Below are positions 1 to 8,864 of a DNA stretch of 55,532 nt, piece by piece. Source of the DNA: Hyphomicrobiales bacterium (GTDB lineage Bacteria; Pseudomonadota; Alphaproteobacteria; Rhizobiales; Rhizobiaceae). The notes below the pieces were generated by a model. It was not told the DNA's origin, made no database searches, and worked only from the letters and a program-made list of their open reading frames with translations. The position numbers and the translations under genes are program-made. Within the stretch, counting starts at the first letter, position 1; the number at the start of each line of letters is the position of its first letter. Location: positions 1 through 55,532 of the forward strand of contig UCIA01000052.1 of assembly GCA_900472295.1 (NCBI GenBank), read 5' to 3'.

Positions 1-285
<285 letters not shown>

Positions 286-544
286 CGCTCGAACGCGGGT
301 TCAATTACGCCCCTCGCCCAACCTGCAACCTCGCTTGTGCATCACGGACGTAACTGGTCATTAACATTAGGTTACACGTTGTGATGTGAAGAGCCGAGTT
401 CTGCACAGTTCCGTCCTATCTCTGGCTTGTGGTTCAAGCCGGCATCGTTATTCTCCGCATGCCGCGTTATCGGTCTTTGTTAACGAATTGTGCGGTCGAT
501 GATTGCCCCTCATCGCACTGTCCTACCCGCCATTGGACGTCTCG

Positions 545-814
545 ATGCCGCTATACTATTTTAATATCCAGGATGGCCGTTCCCACTCCTCGGACACCGA
601 GGGTACAGAGTACACTGGTGTCCATGAAGCGCAGGTCGACGCCATTCGAATGCTGGTGGCTATCGCCCGTGATGAGTGGCCTGACGGCAGGGCTAACCAC
701 CTGGTCGTGCAGATCAGTGACGAGAACCATCAACCGGTGATGGAAGCAAAAATCGATTGCGCCGTTACGATCTTTGACACGGCCACCAAGCACAATACCG
801 GTGCCTCGCGTTAG
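545..814 (+). CDS. DUF6894 family small protein
   Basis: An 89-residue cytoplasmic protein of the DUF6894 type, common in many paralogues in rhizobia and of unknown function. The family opening (MPxYYFNIxDG, then an acidic D-x-E-G-x-E segment) is visible at residues 1-20, followed by a helix rich in Ala and Arg and a strand reading HLVVQISDEN. I chose the ATG at 545 because it places the family's Met-Pro-aromatic start at residue 1. An in-frame start at 503 would add 14 residues that do not fit the family. It stands alone between rfbB and the oppositely oriented Crp/Fnr gene. The sequence GTTAACGAA lies 58 bp upstream of the start. Confidence 0.75.
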   Translation: MPLYYFNIQDGRSHSSDTEGTEYTGVHEAQVDAIRMLVAIARDEWPDGRANHLVVQISDENHQPVMEAKIDCAVTIFDTATKHNTGASR

Positions 815-836
815 GCTGAAGACGGTCGCTTCTAAA

Positions 837-1574
837 CTAACGTTTCTTCACCGAGGCTATATCCTGATTGAGATAAGCGAAATCCATCTGGAATGACTCG
901 ATTAGTCTCTTCCGGTCTATAAATGTTACGAGGCCGTCTTTGAACACGAGAAGTTTTGACTCGCGCAGCTGTCTGAGCACACGGTTCAAATGAATTGGCG
1001 TTATACCAAGAGCATCTGCAAGGATATTTTGGGAAATTGGACAACCAAACCCTTGTGACGTTCCCAAACCTACAAGTTCTGCTCGTGCGCCGAGTTCCAG
1101 CAGCATATGAACGGTGCGCATGATAGCGTCACGCTTGCCAAGACTGACCAGATGCTCGACCATCATGGCTTCGTCCCTCGATATCGCCCATAGAAGCGCC
1201 AGTGCCAGACGCGGTGCCGAGCGAAATACGTCGGACAGGCGCTCCGTGTTGATTTTCCTTACTTCCACCTCGGTTAGCGTCACGATGCTTTGGTCCGAGG
1301 TTTTTAGAAGCAGGCTTCGAATTCCAAGCAAATCTCCAGCTATCTGGATATCGATGATCTGACGCTGGCCGTCAGGCAATCCTTTGTATGTGTAGGCCCA
1401 TCCGCTACACAAGACATATGCCGAATGCTGGTGCTGGCCTTCATGTACCAATTCCTTGCCGCTTTCGACAAAAATGCGCGGTCCTTGCAGCCGCTGCAGC
1501 ATCATCGACTCCTCCGACGTCAGGGAAATAAACCCTGAAAGTCTTCGAGCAAGGGCATCGCTATCTGCAGGCAT
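837..1574 (-). CDS. Crp/Fnr-family transcriptional regulator
   Basis: A 245-residue regulator of normal family length. Residues about 20-140 form the cyclic-nucleotide-binding-like beta barrel (VHEGQHQHSAYVLCSGWAYTY, then GDLLGIRSLLL). A dimerisation helix runs to about residue 165. The C-terminal winged helix contains ISQNILADALGITPIHLNRVLRQLRES, the recognition-helix region of the Crp/Fnr family. There is no N-terminal cysteine cluster, so it is not a classical iron-sulfur FNR, and the ligand is unknown. Rhizobia carry many such proteins. An inverted ATTAAT-N8-ATTAAT element lies at 1630-1649, upstream of its start, and could be an operator. No neighbour gives a clear target. Confidence 0.9.
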   Translation of the reverse strand: MPADSDALARRLSGFISLTSEESMMLQRLQGPRIFVESGKELVHEGQHQHSAYVLCSGWAYTYKGLPDGQRQIIDIQIAGDLLGIRSLLLKTSDQSIVTLTEVEVRKINTERLSDVFRSAPRLALALLWAISRDEAMMVEHLVSLGKRDAIMRTVHMLLELGARAELVGLGTSQGFGCPISQNILADALGITPIHLNRVLRQLRESKLLVFKDGLVTFIDRKRLIESFQMDFAYLNQDIASVKKR

Positions 1575-2548
1575 GCATGCATTCGCCTATCAAGATGAGG
1601 TCCGGCTTCAGGGAGTATGCCATCCAAGAATTAATATTGGCCGATTAATCCAAATTCTCGACGCCGAGATGACAAGTTAATGATGTAACCCGCGTTAACA
1701 CGTGAAACGCACGAGGAATGCGAACGGTTTCACTGATTGCTGACGTGGTCCAAAATGGGGTGGCGCCCGGGAGGCAAGCTTTGACAATCTGTCGGCCGGC
1801 TTCATCGTCTCTTTGTGCGCCTTCCTCGCCAAGCCTTTAAGAGCAAGGGATGGCTGAGAAGGATAGCTCACCTCAAACCGAATTTCATCGCGGCTTTGAC
1901 AGCACCACGAGCCCGGCCGGTTCCAATTCGTCGAATGGCGATAACAGCGGAGCGATGCAACCAATGCGGGAATATTGCCGCATTCGGTCCGACATTCAAG
2001 GCTAGCCCAAACGATTTGGTCTCTCTTTTGAACTAAATAGTCCCTAGGCGGGTTTGACAGCCTTGAGGCGCCGCAGACAAGCAACTTCTACGGAGCGACC
2101 GGCATGGTTGGTACGCCTGAGCGACGAAGGCCGCCTCCTCTCTGGCGTACCAGTTCCATGATGTAACTATGTCAAGCAATTAAACTCTACCTATATCGCA
2201 TTAGCGACGCCTAATACACGAAATTCTACTGACAGTAAATGATGCCACATGGATAGATTTATAGAATATGCAATAATAGTTCAAAGATGACCTAAGGATC
2301 TTACTTACGGACAAATCGTTTTTTAAGGCGAGTGGTAACAATTTCTTAACCTAGATCATCTTTCCAGTCAGAATTTCGTGTATTCTGATTGGGGTGCAAC
2401 AGGTGGTTGAGGCGAGGGAACGGCGCCCAGTCATCCGGGGTCGAAAGCACGACTTGCATTCATCACGACTGTAGGGCGAGGCCGATTTTTTGGGAAACGT
2501 CGGCATCGCCCTAAGGGCAGGGTTTTGTTTAACGTTGGGGAGTTCGTT
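1575..2548. other. long intergenic region between divergent regulator genes
   Basis: About 970 bp without a convincing gene. The left part (1575-1700) is the promoter side of the Crp/Fnr gene. Open frames at 1695-2084 are short, have biased composition and resemble no family. From about 2160 to 2390 the sequence is clearly richer in A and T than its surroundings and carries the inverted repeat listed separately. It is the upstream region of the LuxR-type gene that starts at 2549. Confidence 0.6.
2213..2384. repeat. long inverted repeat flanking an AT-rich segment
   Basis: The 15-mer AATACACGAAATTCT at 2213-2227 reappears as its exact reverse complement at 2370-2384. The match continues inward (ACTG) if one unpaired base is allowed. 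The arms enclose about 142 bp of AT-rich sequence and end 164 bp before the LuxR-type gene at 2549. They could be paired operator sites or the ends of a very small inserted element; neither is proven. Confidence 0.6.
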
Positions 2549-3334
2549 ATGGGTTCAATCGCTAGCACAAACGGGAACTATGGACCAATAAGCCTGATTC
2601 ATGCACAGAATTTGAATGGCTTGGGTGACATGGAGAAATACGATGGGCACGGCCGCTTGCTGTTGATCATCGACACAAGGGCGCTCGACAGGGAATGTTT
2701 TGCGCAAAGCATGAAGGCTCGTGAGATCGGAATGGACATTCTGGCTCTCGGATCCGTCGAGGACTGGAAAAAGAAGCAGGACAAGTATGCGCCGCTTTCG
2801 GCGATCTTGCTCAATGTCGGGGGCAAGACAATTGCGGATACAGCCATGGCCGAGAATATCCGGCAGCTGTCGGCGGAGTTCGACGTGCCTGTGATTGTCC
2901 TGGCAGATTCGGATGATCTGAATGAGATCATGGCGGCATTGGACTGTGGCGCCAAAGGATACATTCCGTCATCGGTTGGCATCGAGGTCTGCATCGAAGC
3001 TATCGGCCTTGCGCTTGCAGGTGGCGTGTTCGTTCCGGCCAGCAGCGTGTTTGCCATGCGCCAAATGCTGGAGTCGGGAGTTGCGGTGGCCAAGCCTATG
3101 GATGGAATGTTCACTGCGCGGCAAGCCGAAGTGGTTGAGGCCCTTCGGCGCGGCAAGGCGAACAAGATCATCGCCTTCGAACTGAAACTCCGCGAAAGCA
3201 CTGTCAAGGTGCACATTCGCAACATCATGAAAAAGCTGAAGGCGACCAATCGTACCGAGGTGGCCTTCAAAATAAACGACCTGTTCCCGGCCGGCCGCAT
3301 GAAGCCGGAATATGGGACCGCCGCTGCGCGGTAA
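2549..3334 (+). CDS. LuxR-type response regulator with atypical receiver
   Basis: A 261-residue regulator. Residues about 30-155 look like a receiver domain (LLLIIDTR at its start, AILLNVGG in the middle, CGAKGYIPSS near its end). The C-terminal 65 residues are a LuxR helix-turn-helix: FTARQAEVVEALRRGKANK, then ESTVKVHIRNIMKKLKATNR. At the place where the phospho-accepting aspartate is expected the protein has Asn (LLNV), so control by phosphorylation is doubtful. I chose ATG 2549 because GGGGAG sits seven bases upstream; a TTG at 2525 is also in frame. Its neighbour, the ExoY-like gene, is convergent. A second gene of similar design lies at 36886. Both probably regulate EPS genes, which is inferred from position. 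Confidence 0.85.
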   Translation: MGSIASTNGNYGPISLIHAQNLNGLGDMEKYDGHGRLLLIIDTRALDRECFAQSMKAREIGMDILALGSVEDWKKKQDKYAPLSAILLNVGGKTIADTAMAENIRQLSAEFDVPVIVLADSDDLNEIMAALDCGAKGYIPSSVGIEVCIEAIGLALAGGVFVPASSVFAMRQMLESGVAVAKPMDGMFTARQAEVVEALRRGKANKIIAFELKLRESTVKVHIRNIMKKLKATNRTEVAFKINDLFPAGRMKPEYGTAAAR

Positions 3335-3359
3335 CGCGCTTCAGTATATCTGCGCCAGG

Positions 3360-3405
3360 CGCGCGCTTGTCTTGCGGGATCTATTTCTCGCAAGACAGGC
3401 GCGCG
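3360..3405. terminator. bidirectional hairpin terminator between convergent genes
   Basis: A stem of 17 pairs (CGCGCGCTTGTCTTGCG at 3360-3376 against its near-complement at 3389-3405, one G-T pair) closes a 12-base loop. CCAG-type bases extend the stem outward. It lies in the 106 bp between two convergent genes. There is no strong T run on either side, so the terminator role comes from its stability and position. Confidence 0.65.
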
Positions 3406-3440
3406 TTCTGGTGTCCGGAGCTGTGCCGGCCGACCTATAC

Positions 3441-4124
3441 TCATAAGCCCGTACCGCGCAGGACCACGTAGGGCGTCAGCAACAATATGCGCATGTCCTT
3501 GCCGAAGGACATGAGATCCGCGTACTCCGTGTCGTAGGTAGCGCGCTCCGCGAAAGAACACGCATTGCGCGCGCTGACTTGCCAGAGGCCTGTGAGGCCA
3601 GGCCGCATCTGGAAATACGCGACCCCCGGGTACTGGGCCTGCTGTTCGGGACACATTGGACGTGGTCCAACGAGGCTCATCTGACCCGTGAAGACATTCC
3701 AAAGCTGCGGTAGCTCGTCGGCAGAATATTTGCGCAGGTAGCGACCCACTGGCGTGATGCGAGGATCGACGCGCAGCTTTTGAGTTATGTCCCATTCGGC
3801 GCGCGCGCAGGGGTCTTGCTCCAGATGTGACTGCAAGACCAGATCCGCATTGGGGACCATCGTCCTAAGCTTCCACAATCTGAAGATCTTTCCATTCCTC
3901 CCGACGCGGGGCTGGGAAAAGAACGCAGCCCCACCGTCGCGCCGAACAAGAATTACCAAGACCCCGACAATGGCCAAGGCCATTGGCGCCAACGCCAGCG
4001 TAACGAGTATGTCGAAGCAGCGCTTGAAACGAGTGTACGCCCGTGCCGTTGTCTTGAGGCTTTCTTTCGGCTGATGCGCTGGGGTTAAGTCATAGCTCAG
4101 CGCTCTGGAAGCGACGTCCAGCAT
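3441..4124 (-). CDS. ExoY/PssA-type undecaprenyl-phosphate sugar transferase
   Basis: A 227-residue membrane-anchored enzyme that moves a sugar-1-phosphate from a nucleotide sugar to undecaprenyl phosphate, the first step of EPS repeat-unit synthesis. One N-terminal membrane segment (about 36-60) is followed by the cytosolic catalytic domain: FRLWKLRTM at about 100, DELPQLWNVFTGQMSLVGPRP at about 160, and RPGLTGLWQVSARN. This is the single-domain ExoY form and not the long WbaP form. The ATG has GGAG seven bases upstream. It stands apart from the Wzz/kinase genes, which run the other way. The sugar (glucose or galactose) cannot be read from the sequence. Confidence 0.93.
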   Translation of the reverse strand: MLDVASRALSYDLTPAHQPKESLKTTARAYTRFKRCFDILVTLALAPMALAIVGVLVILVRRDGGAAFFSQPRVGRNGKIFRLWKLRTMVPNADLVLQSHLEQDPCARAEWDITQKLRVDPRITPVGRYLRKYSADELPQLWNVFTGQMSLVGPRPMCPEQQAQYPGVAYFQMRPGLTGLWQVSARNACSFAERATYDTEYADLMSFGKDMRILLLTPYVVLRGTGL

Positions 4125-4892
4125 GCAACTCTCCGTAAAATCTGAATTTCGCGAAATAGAGTGGCTACATATGCCAATGTTCGCGATAGATCCTGGCTTG
4201 ATAAACTACGCTATCTCACTAACAGATTGAGTTACGACACCAACGCCGTAATCTTGCCTCAGATATCCGCAGTTTCATTCCGATGAAAATACGCGATTTG
4301 ATCTAGATGGAATGACATAGTTGAACTCTAGCTGCGGAGCCGGCTGTTTATTGAACACCATCCCGTACTTGGAAGAGAAAGACGCTCAAACTCGGCGTCA
4401 ATTCGGGTGCATTCGACGCGACCGGGCACACCTGGCGGTAGTGCGGCTGGCGGAAGCTTATAGAAAATGAGATGCGCTCGACTTACGCCCGAGGCGAAGC
4501 GCTACGTCACTGGATGGTCGATGATGGCGCGAAAGACCTAGTTGGCCGGCAGGAAGACTTAGGCCTTCCACTTCCGTATGCCGGCGGCATCCTAAAGGTG
4601 AAGGATCGGCGAGAATCTTGACTTGAGCTCTGGGTCTATCGGCCTCAGAAACAGCGCAGGCCCAGCGACCGATCTCCAGACGAGAATTTCGCCGCCAAAC
4701 AGCTTTTCCGCAGGCGCAGCAAGGCGCCTGTAGCGCGAACTAAGCCGGCCTCGCCAACGCAGGAGGCAAGCAAAATGGCCGCACTAGAGCAGGTGGAAAC
4801 AGCCGATCGTATGGCGGGACGGGTTGTCGCCTCGCGAGTTGCGACTGGTGTCGATAGGTGCGATCAGTTGGGCTCTGGCGCGTCAGTCGAAT
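4125..4892. other. intergenic region with no recognised gene
   Basis: About 770 bp. The first 200 bp are AT-rich and hold the promoter of the ExoY-like gene. From about 4380 to 4760 several frames open briefly, but all are interrupted and match no family I know. A strong ribosome-binding sequence AGGAGG at about 4760-4765 precedes an ATG at 4775 whose frame closes at 4966 and looks like an out-of-frame reading of the next gene, which could mean that gene suffered a frameshift. Confidence 0.5.
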
Positions 4893-5318
4893 ATGCCGAC
4901 GGTGACAGATCGCATCGTTGCCCTCAAACTTTCGACAGAGCTTTCGATGGCCTTTCTGGGATTTAGCGTGAGAAGCGCAAACCGCGACCGTGACACCGAC
5001 GTGCTGCGGCTAGAGCGGCTGATGGCCTCTGTGGCTGAACTGGAAATGCAAATCCAGAAAGAACAATCCGGGCTTGATGCTCGCCATGAGAAGGCGATGG
5101 CCAATGCTGCCTTCTCGCAGCAGACGCTGGAGAACACCGGCGACAGATTTCTGTCATTGAAGGTCGATGAACTGACAAGCGCTCTCGCAAACTACGCGCA
5201 GCGCAGCGCAGCTCTGAAGGACCAGCAGACTTTCATCGAAAGCCTGGGCAAGAGCATTTCGGCGTTTGCTGAAAACCACGGTTCGCTGGCGCGCGATGAG
5301 AAGCTCGCCGGGCGTTAA
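4893..5318 (+). CDS. hypothetical coiled-coil protein
   Basis: I do not recognise this 141-residue protein. It is mostly helical, with heptad-like stretches (LRLERLMASVAELEMQIQKEQ at about 40-60, and a second helix around LKVDELTSALANYAQRSAAL). It has no signal peptide or membrane segment. The chosen ATG at 4893 lacks a clear ribosome-binding site. A TTG at 4824 would give 164 residues, and a good ribosome-binding site with ATG at 4775 lies in another frame. It precedes the Wzz gene by 173 bp in the same direction, so it may share control with the chain-length genes, though no functional link is visible. Codon use looks like that of a real gene. Confidence 0.5.
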   Translation: MPTVTDRIVALKLSTELSMAFLGFSVRSANRDRDTDVLRLERLMASVAELEMQIQKEQSGLDARHEKAMANAAFSQQTLENTGDRFLSLKVDELTSALANYAQRSAALKDQQTFIESLGKSISAFAENHGSLARDEKLAGR

Positions 5319-5491
5319 CCTACATCATGTGGCCTAAGTCGGAGGGTGAATAGCCATACCTCTTGTGATGGCCCAGACGACGCCCTCGTCGGGCACAACA
5401 CTTCTATGTGCGGACTATCATCGGGGCTCCCGAAGCCCGAAAATGATGGCCTGGCGAATTGCCGGAGACATATGAGGTTTGGCGTCGATCT

Positions 5492-7024
5492 ATGAACGAC
5501 ATTGACATCCGGTTCTACCTCTCGCTCCTGTTGCGGCGATTGCCATACATTCTGGCCATTTCCATCACAGCGACGCTGGCCGGCATCGTGCTGGCCTACA
5601 TCTTGCCCCCGCTCTATCGTGCGGACGCAAAGATCCTGGTCGAGGATCCACAGATCCCAACGGAGATGGCACGCTCAACCGTGCCTACGACCGCATTCGC
5701 GCAATTCCAGATCATTGGGCAAGAGGTCACGACGCAGGACTATCTCACCCAGCTTGCCGCGCGACTTAACGTTTACGCCGACAGCGAAACACCACTGTCG
5801 AGCGCCGAAATCGCTACTGACATGCGTTCGCGCATTCGTCTCGAACAGGTTGAGTTGGATGGAGCGTCTGCAGGTTCGGGGGCTACGGTTTTTCGCGTCT
5901 CCTTCGACGCGAGAAAGCCACAGCTGGCAGCCGACGTCGTCAACGACCTCGTTACATACATCCTCGGCAAGAACAGGCGATTGCGTACGGACCGAGCTGG
6001 TGACACGCTGCAATTCTTCGAAAAGGAGGTTGCGCGACTGGGGTCGGAACTGACCGCGCTGGATGCAGAAATTCTAAAGTTCAAGAACCACAACCAGGAT
6101 GCGCTTCCCGACAGCCTCGACTTCAGGCGGAACCAGCAAAACGCTCAGCAGGAACGACTTTCGCAACTCGAGCGGGAAGAGGCCGGGTTGCGCAGCCGCC
6201 GCAACAATCTTGTACAGATCTATTTGACGCCGGGTCAGGTCGTAAACAGCGGCCCACTGACACCCGATCAGCAAATGCTCCAGGAACTCAACCGCGCTCT
6301 GGTCGAGCAGCTCGCAACGTTCTCTGAGACGAGTCCAACTGTTGTGGCATTGCGGGCGCAAATTTCGTCAGTGCAGCGCAGAATACAAGACAACAAAGTA
6401 GGCGTTAGCGATGGGAAAACGGCGCCTTCGGAATACGATCTGCAACTGTCGGACATCGACGAGCGGCTATCGTTCATCACGCAAGAAAGACAGTCGATCG
6501 CAAAGAATCTGGTAGACTTGGCCAAATCCATCGATGCGACGCCCGCCAACGAAAGTGTATTGAATTCACTGGAGCGAAAGCGGACCAACATTCAGGCCCA
6601 GTATACCAACGCAACGGCGATGTTGGCCCAGGCCTCCACCGGTGAGCAGATCGAAACGGCGTCGAAAGGTGGGGGACGCTTCTCGCTCGTGGAGCCAGCC
6701 GTGGCGCCCGAGAAACCGGTCAGCCCCAATCGGCTGCGCATAGCTGCGATGGGCCTCGTAGCCGGTATCGGTCTCGGTGTTGGTTTCGTTGTGCTGCTTG
6801 AGTGGATGAACAAGACCATCCGTCGTCCGTCGGAGTTGGTTGAGATCTTGCAAATTCATCCGCTTGCGACCATTCCCTACATCACTCTGGTCTCAGAAAA
6901 ACGGTCCTCTCGAATTGGTTTTGCTCGATCGGCAGCAGCGTGGTGCGCCATGTGGACGGCCGGGCTGCTTGCGGCCGCAAGCAAGATGCTCGCTGCGCTG
7001 AATCCCGGAAGGCTCCTGGGATGA
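5492..7024 (+). CDS. Wzz/GumC-type polysaccharide chain-length protein
   Basis: A 510-residue inner-membrane protein that sets EPS chain length and links synthesis to export. Membrane segment one is at about 17-40 (ILAISITATLAGIVLAYILP) and is followed by LYRADAKILVEDPQIP, the Wzz-family start. A long periplasmic coiled-coil (about 170-400) follows. The second membrane segment, after the Pro-rich PEKPVSPN motif, is about 430-452. A cytosolic tail of about 70 residues has no kinase motifs; the kinase is the separate next gene, the usual arrangement in Proteobacteria that split the two. ATG 5492 was preferred over TTG 5459 because it places the short cytosolic N-terminus right before membrane segment one. 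Confidence 0.92.
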   Translation: MNDIDIRFYLSLLLRRLPYILAISITATLAGIVLAYILPPLYRADAKILVEDPQIPTEMARSTVPTTAFAQFQIIGQEVTTQDYLTQLAARLNVYADSETPLSSAEIATDMRSRIRLEQVELDGASAGSGATVFRVSFDARKPQLAADVVNDLVTYILGKNRRLRTDRAGDTLQFFEKEVARLGSELTALDAEILKFKNHNQDALPDSLDFRRNQQNAQQERLSQLEREEAGLRSRRNNLVQIYLTPGQVVNSGPLTPDQQMLQELNRALVEQLATFSETSPTVVALRAQISSVQRRIQDNKVGVSDGKTAPSEYDLQLSDIDERLSFITQERQSIAKNLVDLAKSIDATPANESVLNSLERKRTNIQAQYTNATAMLAQASTGEQIETASKGGGRFSLVEPAVAPEKPVSPNRLRIAAMGLVAGIGLGVGFVVLLEWMNKTIRRPSELVEILQIHPLATIPYITLVSEKRSSRIGFARSAAAWCAMWTAGLLAAASKMLAALNPGRLLG

Positions 7025-7070
7025 CGTTGGCGCGCCTTGAAGAATCTCGAACTGGCTGAAGCGGCAGAAA

Positions 7071-7874
7071 ATGACCATGGAACACATTCAGACTGCCCTG
7101 CTGATGGCGAAACAGCAACAAGTCCTTGCCACTGCAGTCGAGCAGCCAAAGCCGCGGCTCGAGGTGGTGAAACCCGGCCTTTGGGACAGGCTGCCTTTGC
7201 TGCGTCCCAACGCTGAGACCCTCGAACGAGGCAGGCTGGTATCACTCAGTCGTTCGGACAACTCCCACGTCGCATTCGACATGATGCGCACGAGAGTCAT
7301 ACAGTTGATGCGCGCGAAGAACTGGACCACGGTGGCTATCACATCGCCAACCGCGGGATGCGGGAAAACGACGGTGTCGTTAAACCTGACCTTCAGCCTG
7401 GCCAACCAACGCGATTGTCGAACGCTGCTCGTCGACCTCGATTTGCGAAAACCCCAGGTAGCCAAGACGCTAGGGATTCAGAATCCGCCACGACTGGAGA
7501 ATTTCCTCAAGGGTCAGAGCGAGATTGAGGATGTCTTCCTGCGCCATGGTGAAAATGTCGCCATCGCGCCAAACAATTCGACCGTTCGCCTGGCGGCGGA
7601 GCTTCTGCAAAGTGCCGAAGCCGCAAAGGCCCTGAAGGGGCTGAAGCAGAAGCTCGATCCAGATTTCATCGTTCTTGATCTGCCGCCCATGCTATCGACC
7701 GACGATGTCATGGCTGTTTTGCCGAATGTGGATTGCGTCATCCTGGTTGCCGCGGCCGAGGCCACCACGCGCTCCGAAATCGACATGTGCGAACTGGAGC
7801 TCTCCCAGAAATCGAACGTGCTCGGCGTGGTTTTAAACAAGTGCCGCTATAGCCCTGAAAAATACGGCTACTGA
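7071..7874 (+). CDS. cytoplasmic BY-kinase (CpsD/CapB-like tyrosine kinase)
   Basis: A 267-residue soluble ATPase expected to phosphorylate itself and partners on tyrosine and, with the Wzz protein encoded just upstream, to control EPS polymerisation. Visible motifs are Walker A SPTAGCGKTT (93-101), Walker A' LLVDLDLRKP (about 119-128) and Walker B FIVLDLPP (199-206). The usual C-terminal tyrosine cluster is short here: only the final KYGY carries tyrosines, plus one a few residues before. The start ATG at 7071 is 46 bp after the Wzz stop. The gene is followed after 13 bp by the ATPase gene, so the three are likely one operon. Confidence 0.88.
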   Translation: MTMEHIQTALLMAKQQQVLATAVEQPKPRLEVVKPGLWDRLPLLRPNAETLERGRLVSLSRSDNSHVAFDMMRTRVIQLMRAKNWTTVAITSPTAGCGKTTVSLNLTFSLANQRDCRTLLVDLDLRKPQVAKTLGIQNPPRLENFLKGQSEIEDVFLRHGENVAIAPNNSTVRLAAELLQSAEAAKALKGLKQKLDPDFIVLDLPPMLSTDDVMAVLPNVDCVILVAAAEATTRSEIDMCELELSQKSNVLGVVLNKCRYSPEKYGY

Positions 7875-7887
7875 CAGGAGGGGCGAG

Positions 7888-8823
7888 TTGTCCAATCTGA
7901 CCAACGCTGCCCTGGACCAGACGGACATATTTGGTCACGAGATAGTCGGAGACGATTTTGTTCGTCCGCAGTCGAGCAAGTTCCTGATCTATTCCCAGGC
8001 CTTTGGGCTGCACGAACGGCCCTTCAGCCTCATTCCCGATCCGAATTTTCTGTTTTGGTCCGATAACCACAGCCGAGCCTATGCGATGCTCGAATATGGG
8101 CTTGCGACTTTTGCCCCGATCACCGTCATTACTGGCGAGGTCGGTGCAGGCAAGACGACGCTTATCCGACACCTGCTTCGCGGAGCGGCGCCCGATCTGC
8201 GCATCGGTCTTATTTCCAATGCCCACGGATCGCGCGGACAGCTTTTGCACTGGGTTATGTCATCACTTGGACTGGAGATTGAAGAGCGTATTTCTTACGT
8301 GAAGCGCTTCGCCCAGTTCGAAGCGTTCCTGCGCCAGGAGCATGCCGCAGGACGCCACACCGTCCTCATTTTCGACGAAGCGCAAAACCTGTCCGCGAAA
8401 ATGCTTGAGGAGCTCAGGTGTTTTTCCAACTTGAATTGCGAGGTGGAAGAGCTGCTGCAGATAATCCTGGTCGGGCAGCCGGAGCTCAGGGGCATTATCG
8501 GGCGCCCAGATATGCTTCAGTTCGCGCAACGTGTGTCCGCCCATTTTCATCTGGGTGGGATGCCGGCGGAGGCAGTCGCAAAATACATAGCCCACCGACT
8601 GCTGGTGGCTGGTACGGATCGGCAGATTTTCACCCCATCGGCCTGCGATCTGATTTTCGTCGCGAGCCGCGGCCTGCCGCGCGTCATCAACCAGATCTGC
8701 GACTACGCTCTGGTCTACGCCTTCGCCGAACAGCGCACGACAGTCGACGATGAGTTGGTTCGCCTGGTCATAAACGATCGAAAAATCCAGCCAGTGAACG
8801 AGGCGCCGGCACCGGCCAGCTGA
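7888..8823 (+). CDS. ExeA-like AAA ATPase, exosortase-A-locus type
   Basis: A 311-residue AAA ATPase of the ExeA/general-secretion family, close in design to the ATPases found in EPS loci with exosortase A (TIGR03015 type). The family opening is present (YSQAFGLHERPFSLIPDPNFLFWS, residues 35-58), then Walker A GEVGAGKTT at 83-91, Walker B VLIFDEAQN at about 159-167, and sensor residues in ILVGQPEL. There is no C-terminal peptidoglycan-binding or membrane part. The start is a TTG with GGAGG eight bases upstream. It follows the kinase gene by 13 bp, so the products probably act together in assembly or export of the polymer; the exact role is unknown. Confidence 0.85.
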   Translation: MSNLTNAALDQTDIFGHEIVGDDFVRPQSSKFLIYSQAFGLHERPFSLIPDPNFLFWSDNHSRAYAMLEYGLATFAPITVITGEVGAGKTTLIRHLLRGAAPDLRIGLISNAHGSRGQLLHWVMSSLGLEIEERISYVKRFAQFEAFLRQEHAAGRHTVLIFDEAQNLSAKMLEELRCFSNLNCEVEELLQIILVGQPELRGIIGRPDMLQFAQRVSAHFHLGGMPAEAVAKYIAHRLLVAGTDRQIFTPSACDLIFVASRGLPRVINQICDYALVYAFAEQRTTVDDELVRLVINDRKIQPVNEAPAPAS

Positions 8824-8864
8824 TCTGCGCACACGCGGCCGCTGACGCAGCAGGGACTTTCTTA

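Noticed and set aside
1695..2084. 129-residue minus-strand open frame
   Set aside because: No ribosome-binding site, irregular codon use and no recognisable domain.
2213..2384. Complete insertion sequence
   Set aside because: The inverted repeats enclose only 142 bp, too little for a transposase, and no target-site duplication was evident.
2599..3795. 398-residue open frame on the minus strand
   Set aside because: It runs antisense to the LuxR-type gene and over the terminator into the ExoY-like gene; composition is Arg/Ser-rich shadow and no family fits.
7071..7874. ParA/MinD-type partition ATPase
   Set aside because: Walker A, A' and B motifs with the neighbouring Wzz gene and C-terminal tyrosines fit a BY-kinase better.
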